Below, one piece after another: positions 1-6,227 of a DNA stretch of 7,229 nt. Each line of letters begins with the position of its first letter. Positions within the stretch are counted from its first letter, which is position 1. The notes below the pieces were generated by a model that was not told the DNA's origin, ran no database searches, and saw nothing but the letters and a program-made list of their open reading frames with translations. The translations under genes and the position numbers were made by a program. The DNA is taken from assembly GCA_030018745.1 (NCBI GenBank), contig JASEHB010000079.1, positions 1,311-8,539 of the forward strand, given 5' to 3'. The DNA is from Desulfatibacillaceae bacterium (GTDB lineage Bacteria > Desulfobacterota > Desulfobacteria > Desulfobacterales > Desulfatibacillaceae).

Positions 1-362
1 AGGAGGCCCTTGCCTACTCCAAAGAGCGCATCCAGGGCGGCAAAGCCCTTTTTGAACACCAGAACATAAAGCACAAGCTTTTCAATATGTTCCAGAAGGT
101 GGAGGCCGCCCGCGCCCTCTCCCGTGCCGCGCTCATCTACAACCTTAACAACACGCCTCCTCTTACCCATTATTCCATTGCCAGCAAGGTTTTCTGCACG
201 CAGACAGCCTTTGAGGTGGCAAATGATGCTGTGCAGATTCTGGGCGGAATCGGCCTTTCAAAGGAATACCCGGTGGAAAAGATTTTCAGGGACGCCCGCG
301 CCGCGCTTATTGAAGACGGCGCAAACGACAGCCTTATGATAACGGGCGCGCACTGCCTGTAA
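1..362 (+). CDS. Acyl-CoA dehydrogenase, C-terminal part (gene cut by window start)
   Basis: Partial gene: reading from base 3, 119 residues are visible up to the TAA at 360-362, and the N-terminal and central domains lie outside the window. The visible part is the C-terminal helical domain of FAD-dependent acyl-CoA dehydrogenases, which introduce a double bond next to the CoA thioester and pass electrons to electron-transfer flavoprotein. Family signatures seen are SKERIQGGK with a following FEHQ (FAD contact region), KVEAARALSRAAL, QILGGIGLSKEYPVEK and FRDAR. After RDAR the usual I-Y-E-G-T-N-E is replaced by I-E-D-G-A-N-D, so the position of the common catalytic Glu carries Asp. Some family members keep the base elsewhere or use Asp, so the enzyme need not be dead. 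The gene ends 19 nt before the CoA ligase start and probably shares its transcript. The family is clear; the substrate is unknown. Confidence 0.9.
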   Translation, partial: EALAYSKERIQGGKALFEHQNIKHKLFNMFQKVEAARALSRAALIYNLNNTPPLTHYSIASKVFCTQTAFEVANDAVQILGGIGLSKEYPVEKIFRDARAALIEDGANDSLMITGAHCL

Positions 363-381
363 GCAAAAGGGAGGTGTATCA

Positions 382-1980
382 ATGGCAAGCCAGTTAAATG
401 ATCTGCCTATTTTCCAGTATCTTGGCGTGCAGAACCCGGACCCGGAAAAGAAAACCTATATATTTGTTGGCGATGACGGCTCCGAAGAGCCAATCACCAA
501 CTTGTCGCTTTACCAGAATGTCCAGCGCATGACCCGCATTTTGCAGGATGCGGGAATTGGCCAGGGGGATGCCTTTGCCATCATCATGCGCAACCACCCG
601 GAATTTCTCTATGCCCTTTTTGCAGCGGTTTCATTGGGGGCTGTGGCTGTTCCCATTGATCCGCGCTCAAGGGGCCAGCGCCTTGCCTTCCAGATAAACA
701 ACACCCACTGCAAGGGGGTGATCATCTCTGATCATCTTGTGGAGGGATTAAAGGAAGTTGAAAAGGACATCCCTTCAACAAAGGTGATTGGCGTGGTTTA
801 CAAGGGCCACCACAGCACCCCTGAATTTTCCGAATATCCGGATCTTAACGGCCTTATGGCCTTTGCAAACCCGGAGCCGCCGGACGGCCTTGCTGCCCTG
901 GACTTTGCCCGGCCAGCCCAGATAATCCATACATCCGGCACAACGGGAGACCCCAAGGGCGTTGTCTTAAAATCCGACCGCTATATGGTTTACGGGCTTA
1001 TGGGAACCATCATCTGGAACTACCAGCCCGATGACATCCTTTACACGGGCCTTTCCATGTCCCACGGCAACGCCCAGTCCGTAACGGTGATTCCCGCCCT
1101 TGCCAAGGGCATACAGGCAGTTGTTTCCGAGCGCTTCACCAAGAGCCGCATATGGGACATCTGCCGCAAGTACGGCTGCACAAGCTTTTCCCTGCTTGGC
1201 GGCATGATGGCCGGCATCTATAACGAGCTTCCCAGGCCCTGGGACGGTGAAAACCCGGTGAGAACCGTAATAAGCGCAGGGACCCCGCGGGCAATATGGC
1301 AGGACTTTGAACAGCGCTTCAATGTGAAAATCCACGAATGGTATGGCGCGGTGGAAGGCGGCCTTGCCCACAACCCGCCCGGCCAGGGGCCAATAGGCTC
1401 CTTTGGCAAGCCGCCCGGAGACCTCATTGAAATGAAGATTGTGGATGATGCTGACAATGAGCTTGCCCCCGGCGAGCTTGGCGAGCTTATAAGCCGCATG
1501 AAAAGCGGCAACACCGAGGTGAGCTACTACGGCAAGGAAAAGGAATCCAAGGAAAAGACCCGCGGCGGCTGGCTTAGAAGCGGCGACATCTGCCACCAGG
1601 ATGAAGATGGCTTTTACTACTTTGACTTCCGCAAGGGCGGCGGCCTGCGCCGTTCAGGAGATTTTATTCAGCCCGACTATGTGGAAAAGGTGATAGGCGA
1701 GGCCCCGGATGTGAGCGAAGTATGCGTGTATGGCGTGCCTGCCCAGTCCGGCGCGCCGGGAGAATCGGACATCGTGGCCGCAGTAGCCCCCTTTGAGGGC
1801 GGCAGCATTGATGTGGAGGCTTTAAAAAAACGCTGCCTCAACGAGCTGGAGAAAAACGCCATACCAAACTATCTCCAGATAGTTGACGAGATTCCCAAAA
1901 CCATCTCGGAAAAACACATCCCCCGTCTGCTTAAAGATGATTTTTCGCCGCGGGCGACAAATGTGGTGAAGGTTTTGTAA
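382..1980 (+). CDS. AMP-forming acyl-CoA synthetase (ANL superfamily, CaiC-like)
   Basis: A 532-residue adenylating enzyme, the normal full length for the family. It should activate a carboxylic acid with ATP and CoA to an acyl-CoA through an acyl-adenylate, in the cytoplasm, as the entry step of the operon's pathway. Motifs in order: the phosphate-binding loop TSGTTGDPKG at residues 184-193, the adenine/AMP motif YGAVEGG at 321-327, GWLRSGD at 396-402 with the ribose-binding Asp 402, the hinge region DFRKGGGLRRSGD at 415-427, and the C-terminal PKTISEK at 505-511 with the catalytic Lys 511. The residue before that Lys is Glu where Gly is common. The overall pattern, with MSHGNAQS and LLGGMM, is closest in my judgement to crotonobetaine/carnitine-CoA ligase-like and medium or long-chain acyl ligases, but the substrate cannot be assigned. 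A strong ribosome site (GGGAGGTG, 369-376) sits 5 nt before the ATG. Confidence 0.93.
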   Translation: MASQLNDLPIFQYLGVQNPDPEKKTYIFVGDDGSEEPITNLSLYQNVQRMTRILQDAGIGQGDAFAIIMRNHPEFLYALFAAVSLGAVAVPIDPRSRGQRLAFQINNTHCKGVIISDHLVEGLKEVEKDIPSTKVIGVVYKGHHSTPEFSEYPDLNGLMAFANPEPPDGLAALDFARPAQIIHTSGTTGDPKGVVLKSDRYMVYGLMGTIIWNYQPDDILYTGLSMSHGNAQSVTVIPALAKGIQAVVSERFTKSRIWDICRKYGCTSFSLLGGMMAGIYNELPRPWDGENPVRTVISAGTPRAIWQDFEQRFNVKIHEWYGAVEGGLAHNPPGQGPIGSFGKPPGDLIEMKIVDDADNELAPGELGELISRMKSGNTEVSYYGKEKESKEKTRGGWLRSGDICHQDEDGFYYFDFRKGGGLRRSGDFIQPDYVEKVIGEAPDVSEVCVYGVPAQSGAPGESDIVAAVAPFEGGSIDVEALKKRCLNELEKNAIPNYLQIVDEIPKTISEKHIPRLLKDDFSPRATNVVKVL

Positions 1981-2026
1981 GGCTAAAACCATTTTTGCCT
2001 TTGCCTTTAACGGGAGCATTAGAATC

Positions 2027-3037
2027 ATGTTTGAATCCTTAAAAAAAGCTTATTCACCGCCCATGCGCTTTCCAATACGCAAGGTGGATAAGGACAAGTG
2101 CGACAGGTGCCGCCGCTGTGTTGAAGCCTGCCCCACCTACGGGCTTATACTTGATGAGCAGGGTTACCCGGTACCCCACGGTTACGGGCCTTTTGAGTCA
2201 GCCTGCTTAAACTGCTGGAACTGCGTGGCTGTGTGCCCCACCGGCGCTCTTACCCTGGAAGGCTCCTTTGCCATAACCCAGGGCCGCTACAAGGGAACCC
2301 TTGAGGAGAATATGCGTTTTCCAGAACCCCTTTTGGGCGACAAAAGGCCCTATGGGGAACTGGAAAAGGAGCTTACCGAGGTCGAAAAGGTTATCTACAA
2401 ACGCCGCAGCAACCGCCTTTTCCGCAAAAAGGCCGTGCCCAAGGAGCTTTTGCACAGAGTGCTGGAGGCTGCCCGCTTTGCGCCTTCTGCAGGCAACTGC
2501 CAGCCCTGCAAGTTTGTGGTGGTCACAGACCCAAAGCTCATTGCAGATATTGAGCGCGATGCAATGAAGGTGCTGCGCTTTTTGAAAAACCTTTACCTTG
2601 CCGAAAAAGGAAGGCGGCCCCTTTGGAAGAATGCCATTTTTAGCGCCACCAGCCTTGTGATGCCCACCAAGATGGACCCGCGGCCCATGACAGCAATGGA
2701 AAAGGCCGACAGAAGCAATGATGTGATTTACTGGGGAGCGCCTGCGGTTATTTTCGTGGCCAAAAATACAAGAGGCATAAGCAACCCGGATCTGGATACA
2801 GGCATGGCAACCCAGAACCTTGTGCTTGCAGCCCACGCTTTGGGCCTTGGCACCTGCTACATAGGCCTTACAATAGAGCCGCTGAATTACCCTTACATGA
2901 AAAGCTACCGCAAGCTTTTAGGCATAGAAGAACCCTATGAGCTTGTTACAAGCATTGCCATTGGTTATCCAAAAGGCAAAATTGATGCAGCCGTAAAGAG
3001 GGACACCCCTCCCATAACATGGATAGAAGGCTCTTAA
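2027..3037 (+). CDS. Ferredoxin-nitroreductase fusion flavoprotein
   Basis: A 336-residue two-domain redox protein. Residues about 19-75 form a bacterial two-cluster ferredoxin: Cys 25, 28, 31 and 35 in CxxCxxCxxxCP, and Cys 60, 63, 66 and 70 in a second such motif followed by T-G-A, enough for two [4Fe-4S] clusters. Residues about 120-330 form a nitroreductase-family FMN domain, with RRSNR at 126-130 and PSAGNCQP at 153-160 as the FMN-binding signature and GLGTCYIG at 273-280 near the C-terminus. The likely role is ferredoxin-linked electron transfer to FMN and on to an organic substrate. Fusions of this kind are familiar in anaerobes, mostly without a known reaction. The start at 2027 has GGGAG 10 nt upstream, and the gap to the ligase is 46 nt. 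An operon with CoA-ester enzymes suggests a CoA-bound substrate, but that is inference. No signal peptide or membrane segment is seen. Confidence 0.92.
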   Translation: MFESLKKAYSPPMRFPIRKVDKDKCDRCRRCVEACPTYGLILDEQGYPVPHGYGPFESACLNCWNCVAVCPTGALTLEGSFAITQGRYKGTLEENMRFPEPLLGDKRPYGELEKELTEVEKVIYKRRSNRLFRKKAVPKELLHRVLEAARFAPSAGNCQPCKFVVVTDPKLIADIERDAMKVLRFLKNLYLAEKGRRPLWKNAIFSATSLVMPTKMDPRPMTAMEKADRSNDVIYWGAPAVIFVAKNTRGISNPDLDTGMATQNLVLAAHALGLGTCYIGLTIEPLNYPYMKSYRKLLGIEEPYELVTSIAIGYPKGKIDAAVKRDTPPITWIEGS

Positions 3038-3073
3038 AGGGCTTTAAGACAGGAACATCCAAAAGGAGTCATC

Positions 3074-4312
3074 ATGGAAAGCGTTTATATCATCGGTCTT
3101 GGCATGATTCCCTTTGCCAAGTACGCGGATCGCACAGTTCGCAGCATGGCCCACGAGTCCATAATCCTGGCTCTTGCAGATGCGGGCCTGGCAAAAAAGG
3201 ATCTGGAGGCGGTTTATTTTTCCAACACCTTCTGGGGAATGTACACCAGCCAGCATTCCATAAGGGGCGAGTGCGTGATGCGCTCCATGGGGGTTGGCGA
3301 AATTCCGGTCATAAATGTGGAAAACGCCTGCGCCGGAGCAAGCACGGCCTTAAACCAGGCTGTTTTGGGCATAAAGGCGCAGGCATTTGACTGCGCTTTG
3401 GCTGTGGGCGCAGAAAAAATAACCCACCCGGACAAGGGCTTTGCCTTGGGGGCCTATGCTTCTTGCATGGACCTGGAAAAAATTGAGGAGAGCTTAAACC
3501 TTTTTCTGGAGCTTTCCGCCAAGCTCAACATGAACACCGCTGAACAGGACGGCCAGCCCGGCCAGGGCCGCAGCGTTTTCATGGACGCCTATGCAATGGG
3601 CGCCAAGTGGCACATGCAGAAATTTGGCTCCACCCAGCGCCAGCTTGCAACAATCTGCGCCAAAAACCACTGGCACGGCTCGTTAAACCCCCTTGCCCAG
3701 TATCAGCAGGATATGACAGTGGAGGAGGTTCTTGCAGACAAGCCGGTCGCCTACCCCCTCACAAGGGCCATGTGCGCGCCCATTGGGGATGGCGCTGCTG
3801 CGGCCATTGTATGCTCCGAGCGCTTTTTGAAAAAGCTCACCGCCCCCAGGCCCGTAAAAATTCTGGCATCTGTGCTGGGCCAGGGCAGGGATCGCAGCCT
3901 GGATGACGAGGACATTGGCGAGCGGCTTGTAAAAATTGCATACGAAAAGGCAGGGGTAGGCCCAAAGGACATTGACCTGGCGGAACTCCACGATGCCACG
4001 GCCTACGGCGAGCTTCACCAGACAGAGGCAATGGGCTTCTGCCCAATGGGCGAGGGCGGCCCCTGGGCGGAAACCGGCGCAACAAAGCTTGGCGGGTCCC
4101 AGCCTGTCAACACCTCCGGCGGGCTGGAATGCAGGGGGCACCCCATCGGCGCTTCCGGCCTTGCCCAGATTTACGAAATAGGCCTGCAACTGCGCGGCGA
4201 GGCAGGCAAAAGGCAGGTTGACGGCGCGCGCATAGGCCTTGCAGAAAACGGCGGCGGCAACATAGGGGTGGAAGAGGCTGCCATGTGCATCACAATTCTT
4301 GAAAAGGCGTGA
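3074..4312 (+). CDS. SCPx-type thiolase family protein
   Basis: A 412-residue thiolase-fold enzyme of the SCPx/lipid-transfer thiolase branch, which typically cleaves 3-ketoacyl-CoA with free CoA, including branched or cyclic substrates. The nucleophile is Cys 86 in NACAGASTA. His 306 in LHDAT matches the HDCF-type motif of this branch, where classical thiolases have NEAF. His 356 lies in CRGHPIGASG (353-362), and the glycine-rich end is ENGGGN at 391-396 instead of the CxG motif of classical thiolases. All expected catalytic positions are therefore filled and the enzyme should be active. AGGAG at 3064-3068 lies 5 nt before the ATG, and the gene starts 36 nt after the nitroreductase fusion. 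Many such thiolases work with a small DUF35 zinc/OB-fold partner (as BbsA with BbsB in benzylsuccinate degradation). None is seen in this window. It could also act in the condensing direction. Confidence 0.92.
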   Translation: MESVYIIGLGMIPFAKYADRTVRSMAHESIILALADAGLAKKDLEAVYFSNTFWGMYTSQHSIRGECVMRSMGVGEIPVINVENACAGASTALNQAVLGIKAQAFDCALAVGAEKITHPDKGFALGAYASCMDLEKIEESLNLFLELSAKLNMNTAEQDGQPGQGRSVFMDAYAMGAKWHMQKFGSTQRQLATICAKNHWHGSLNPLAQYQQDMTVEEVLADKPVAYPLTRAMCAPIGDGAAAAIVCSERFLKKLTAPRPVKILASVLGQGRDRSLDDEDIGERLVKIAYEKAGVGPKDIDLAELHDATAYGELHQTEAMGFCPMGEGGPWAETGATKLGGSQPVNTSGGLECRGHPIGASGLAQIYEIGLQLRGEAGKRQVDGARIGLAENGGGNIGVEEAAMCITILEKA

Positions 4313-4316
4313 AAAA

Positions 4317-5129
4317 ATGAACCTTTCATTTAAGGGCAAAAACACCCTTATCACAGGGGCAAGTTCGGGCATTGGCAAGCACCTTGCCGAGTGCTTTGCA
4401 AAGGATGGCGCAAAGCTGTTTTTAAGCGCTCACCCAAGCGAAGAAAAGGCCCTTGCCGACTGGGCCAAAACCCTCATGGATCGCTACGGCGGCAAAATCT
4501 GGACATTTACAAGCGACCTTGCTCTGCCTGACGGCCCGCAAAAGCTCTTTGACGAGGCAATCAAGGCGGCCAAACAGATAGAGGTTCTTGTCAACAACGC
4601 AGGAATCCTCACCTACGGGGAATTCAAAGATGTGTCCATAGAAAACCTGACACGCATGATTGATGTCAACTACACGGCCTATGTGGCCCTCATGCGCCTT
4701 GCCATAGGGCCTATGGTGGCAAGAAAGTCAGGAGCCATCCTTAATGTGGCGTCCGCATCGGCCTTTCAGCCAACCCCCATGCACGCGGTTTACGGGGCAA
4801 CCAAGTCTGCGGTTCTGCACACATCCCTGGCAGTGGCCCAGGAGGTAAGGCCCTATGGCGTTGCCGTGTGCAGCCTCAATCCGTCTTATACCAACACGCC
4901 TTTGCTCAACAAGGAGACTTCGGGCTTTCCCGGCAGGCTGCGCTGGTTTGCAGTTTCCGGTTTTCCAGAACCTCAAACCATAGCCCAAAAAGGCTATAGA
5001 GCATTCAAAAAGGGTAAGCTGGCCTATGTGCCAGGGCCGTTAAACGCCTTTATACACAAGTTTCTCATTGGCCTTACACCCAAAGAGTGGGTGGCAAGGA
5101 CGGGGACGGTTATCATCAAACCCAAATGA
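4317..5129 (+). CDS. Short-chain dehydrogenase/reductase (classical SDR)
   Basis: A 270-residue NAD(P)-dependent oxidoreductase of the classical SDR family. The Rossmann nucleotide-binding motif TGASSGIG is at residues 13-20, NNAG at 93-96, and the catalytic tetrad is Asn 118, Ser 146, Tyr 159 and Lys 163 (YGATK). The ATG at 4317 is preferred over the in-frame TTG at 4299 because it gives a standard SDR start (NLSFKGKNTLITG) and lies 4 nt after the thiolase stop, a spacing typical of translational coupling. The ribosome site is weak. By context it could oxidise a hydroxyacyl-CoA before the thiolase step or reduce a keto group. The C-terminal stretch resembles the IGLTP tail seen in fatty-acyl or mycolate-type reductases, so the substrate is open. 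It is the last gene of the operon: a palindromic repeat begins 5 nt after its stop codon. Confidence 0.93.
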   Translation: MNLSFKGKNTLITGASSGIGKHLAECFAKDGAKLFLSAHPSEEKALADWAKTLMDRYGGKIWTFTSDLALPDGPQKLFDEAIKAAKQIEVLVNNAGILTYGEFKDVSIENLTRMIDVNYTAYVALMRLAIGPMVARKSGAILNVASASAFQPTPMHAVYGATKSAVLHTSLAVAQEVRPYGVAVCSLNPSYTNTPLLNKETSGFPGRLRWFAVSGFPEPQTIAQKGYRAFKKGKLAYVPGPLNAFIHKFLIGLTPKEWVARTGTVIIKPK

Positions 5130-5134
5130 AAAGA

Positions 5135-5257
5135 GGGGCGGCTCCAGGAAGCCGTGGGCTGTGTTGCACTTCACATCAAAGCTCGGTCATGTACTAAAAG
5201 TACACTCCCTCGCTTTTCGTTCGTGCGCCTTGCATCCGCCTCGCCTGGATCGGCCAG
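5135..5257 (+). repeat. Palindromic repeat copy R1 (GTAC-N5-GTAC centre)
   Basis: Imperfect long palindrome directly after the SDR stop codon. Its left arm opens with GGGCGGCTCCAGGAAG, its centre is GTAC-TAAAA-GTAC at 5191-5203, and its right arm contains GCCTTGCATCCGCCTCGCC. The left arm matches copy R2 (5932-6059) well. The right arm is decayed (CCTGGATCGGCC) compared with R2, so its outer stem pairs poorly, and it is followed by a tail GTTTGTGGTTGAAGG at 5262-5276. It could end or stabilise the operon transcript, but no T-run follows. No coding capacity is credible here. Confidence 0.8.
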
Positions 5258-5288
5258 GAGCGTTTGTGGTTGAAGGAGAAAAAACCAT

Positions 5289-5325
5289 AGAACCGCCCTG
5301 TGTACCCGTGGTTAAAGGGAAAGGC
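5289..5325 (+). repeat. Extra copy of the repeat's tail module
   Basis: The sequence ATAGAACCGCCCTGTG and then CCGTGGTTAAAGGGAAAGG repeats the module that follows the right arm of copy R2 (AGCCGCCCTGTAC then CTCGTGGTTAAAGGGGAAAAGG, 6049-6084). Since R1 already has its own tail at 5260-5280, this is a second tail in tandem without an intervening palindrome. It looks like the remnant of another repeat copy lost by deletion or recombination. Confidence 0.65.
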
Positions 5326-5332
5326 GATTTGT

Positions 5333-5375
5333 AGGTTGGGTGGTTCTTGCGCGTAGCGCTTTGGTTCACCCAACA
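5333..5375 (+). repeat. 43-nt hairpin element H, copy 1
   Basis: A REP-like palindrome: GTTGGGTG at the left pairs with CACCCAAC at the right, with an inner GCGC-GTA-GCGC stem (5349-5359). A second copy lies at 6993-7035 in reverse orientation and agrees at 41 of 43 positions by eye. It ends 7 nt before the -35 box of the brnT promoter. Compact hairpins of this kind are common between bacterial genes and are often spread by RAYT-type transposases, but no such gene is in the window. Confidence 0.8.
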
Positions 5376-5382
5376 ATCTGGC

Positions 5383-5412
5383 TTGACTTGTACATACGAT
5401 TGTGCATACAAT
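5383..5412 (+). promoter_or_regulatory. Predicted sigma70-type promoter of brnTA
   Basis: TTGACT (5383-5388) and TACAAT (5407-5412) fit the -35 and -10 boxes at five of six positions each, with an 18-nt spacer. The -10 box ends only 8 nt before the brnT ATG, so the transcript would begin almost at the start codon and would leave little or no leader; the GAGGTG at 5413-5418 would then fall at or just before the start of the mRNA. No better promoter is visible nearer to the repeat. Confidence 0.55.
5388..5411 (+). promoter_or_regulatory. Tandem 12-nt repeat, candidate BrnA operator
   Basis: Two adjacent 12-nt copies, TTGTACATACGA (5388-5399) and TTGTGCATACAA (5400-5411), agree at 10 of 12 positions. 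They fill the space between the -35 and -10 boxes and run into the -10. The second copy also has TTGT/ACAA dyad symmetry. BrnA-type antitoxins are ribbon-helix-helix DNA binders that repress their own operon, so this is a natural operator. Its function is inferred from position and repetition alone. Confidence 0.5.
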
Positions 5413-5420
5413 GAGGTGTC

Positions 5421-5687
5421 ATGTTTGAGTGGGATGAAGCAAAGAATGCAAGCAATGTGTTCAAGCACAAAATTCGCTTTGCCGACACATTTGCAGTCTT
5501 TGAAGATCCCAACAGCCTGACAATGAACGATTTTGAGTCTGGCGAGCAAAGGTTTGTCACCATCGGTATGGATGCTTTTGGACGAGTACTGGTGGTTGTT
5601 TACACCTGGCGCGGAGAAAAAATAAGAATCATCTCCGCACGCAAGGCTGTGCGCCACGAGGTGAGGCAATATGAAAGCCAAATATGA
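5421..5687 (+). CDS. brnT: BrnT-type toxin (RelE-like ribonuclease, DUF497)
   Basis: An 88-residue protein with the BrnT hallmarks: an N-terminal FEWDEAKNASNVFKH (residues 2-16), FADTFAVFEDP (20-30), GEQRFVTIG (41-49), RVLVVVYTWRGEKIRIISARKA (55-76) and a final R-x-Y. BrnT is a RelE-fold ribonuclease toxin that stops translation until bound by BrnA. Residues typical of the active surface (Lys/His near the start, Arg 69 and Arg 74, Glu 80) look intact, so it is probably functional. The toxin comes first and overlaps the antitoxin gene by 17 nt, the usual BrnT-BrnA order. The pair has its own promoter and sits between two palindromic repeats, outside the metabolic operon, which fits a mobile stabilising module. 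Confidence 0.92.
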   Translation: MFEWDEAKNASNVFKHKIRFADTFAVFEDPNSLTMNDFESGEQRFVTIGMDAFGRVLVVVYTWRGEKIRIISARKAVRHEVRQYESQI

Positions 5688-5931
5688 TTTCAGCAAGGCA
5701 AAACGGGGCGCGGTTCTTCCGCCATCCGGCAACAAGGTGCGCATAACCATAAGGCTGGATCGCGATATTGTTGACTGGTTTCGCCAGCAGGTGGAAAAGC
5801 AGGGGGGCGGCAACTACCAGACCATGCTAAATGATGCCCTGCGCGACCATATACTAAAGAGAGGGCAGCCCATAGAGGATGTGGAGGAGGTTTTGAGGAG
5901 AGTTATCAGGGAGGAACTCCACATATCCTAA
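5671..5931 (+). CDS. brnA: BrnA-type antitoxin (ribbon-helix-helix)
   Basis: An 86-residue antitoxin of the BrnA/DUF4415 family. The N-terminus YDFSKAKRG (residues 5-13) is the family signature. KVRITIRLD (22-30) would be the DNA-binding beta strand, followed by helix A (31-40) and helix B (about 48-60, NYQTMLNDALRDHIL), giving a ribbon-helix-helix fold. The charged C-terminal helix (EDVEEVLRRVIREEL) probably adds to dimer or toxin binding. It should neutralise BrnT and repress the operon, perhaps at the tandem repeat at 5388-5411. GAGGTGAGG just before the ATG, within brnT, serves as ribosome site, so translation is coupled. A palindromic repeat starts at the base right after its stop codon. 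Confidence 0.92.
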   Translation: MKAKYDFSKAKRGAVLPPSGNKVRITIRLDRDIVDWFRQQVEKQGGGNYQTMLNDALRDHILKRGQPIEDVEEVLRRVIREELHIS

Positions 5932-6059
5932 ACAGGGCGGCCCCAGGAAGACGATAGCTGCGTTGCGCTTCGCCGTGCAAGGAGCTCGATGTACAAAAAG
6001 TACACCTCGTCCTTGCCCGTCTCGCGCGCCTTGCTCTCGTCTCCCTGGAGCCGCCCTGT
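5932..6059 (+). repeat. Palindromic repeat copy R2, most complete
   Basis: A 128-nt imperfect palindrome that begins at the first base after the brnA stop. The outer arms (5932-5954 and 6037-6059) are complementary at 21 of 23 positions. Inner segments such as GCAAGGA also pair, and the centre is GTAC-AAAAA-GTAC at 5991-6003, so the transcript could fold into one long hairpin with a 5-nt loop. The same left arm occurs at 6934-6974 with 37 of 41 bases identical. No reading frame or T-run accompanies it. It is a non-coding repeat of unknown spread mechanism and perhaps an end signal for brnTA mRNA. Confidence 0.85.
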
Positions 6060-6227
6060 ACGCTCGTGGTTAAAGGGGAAAAGGGGCAAAATCAGCAAGG
6101 TTGGGCTTGTTTGAACGAAGCAAAAGCAAAAGCTCAACATAACAACTGCGCATCAAGGCCCGGTCATGCGCCAACTGGCTTAATGGGGCTGTCGCAATAT
6201 CAGTTGCCCTGTTTAAAAGGAGGTTCA
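6060..6227 (+). other. Repeat tail and leader region before the START-like gene
   Basis: The first 25 bases (CTCGTGGTTAAAGGGGAAAAGG) are the tail module found after other repeat copies. AAGGTTGGGCTTG at about 6099-6111 may be a decayed start of hairpin element H. The rest, about 115 nt, is non-coding leader. TTGAAC at 6111-6116 is a possible -35 box, but no convincing -10 follows at the right distance, so no promoter is called. Reading the downstream gene from an ATG at 6066 would translate repeat sequence and is rejected. Confidence 0.5.
6217..6223 (+). promoter_or_regulatory. Strong ribosome binding site that sets the START-like gene start
   Basis: AAGGAGG lies 4 nt upstream of the ATG at 6228. 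It is a near-perfect Shine-Dalgarno sequence and picks this start over the in-frame ATG at 6066. The chosen start also gives a clean signal peptide. Confidence 0.85.

Noticed and set aside
967..1596. Long antisense open frame (209 codons) opposite the CoA ligase
   Set aside because: It mirrors the codon structure of the ligase gene, has no recognisable domain or ribosome site, and the sense strand carries all ligase motifs. The same applies to antisense frames at 2207-2836 and 3683-4378.
5068..5334. Open frame running out of the SDR gene through repeat R1
   Set aside because: It is the SDR gene in another frame followed by non-coding palindrome, with no domain and no start signal.
5333..5375. 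Integron attC-like site (GTTGGGT and ACCCAAC fit GTTRRRY and RYYYAAC)
   Set aside because: The two motifs are in the opposite order to a real attC site, which runs RYYYAAC to GTTRRRY. The same hairpin occurs inverted, there is no integrase, and the other gene ends carry a different repeat.
5197..5997. Exactly 800 bp between the centres of repeats R1 and R2
   Set aside because: A single round distance has no mechanistic meaning here, and R3 and R4 do not continue the spacing.
6066..6227. Upstream extension of the START-like gene from an in-frame ATG at 6066
   Set aside because: It would translate repeat tail and leader, and would bury the signal peptide 54 residues inside the protein. The strong AAGGAGG before 6228 gives a better start.
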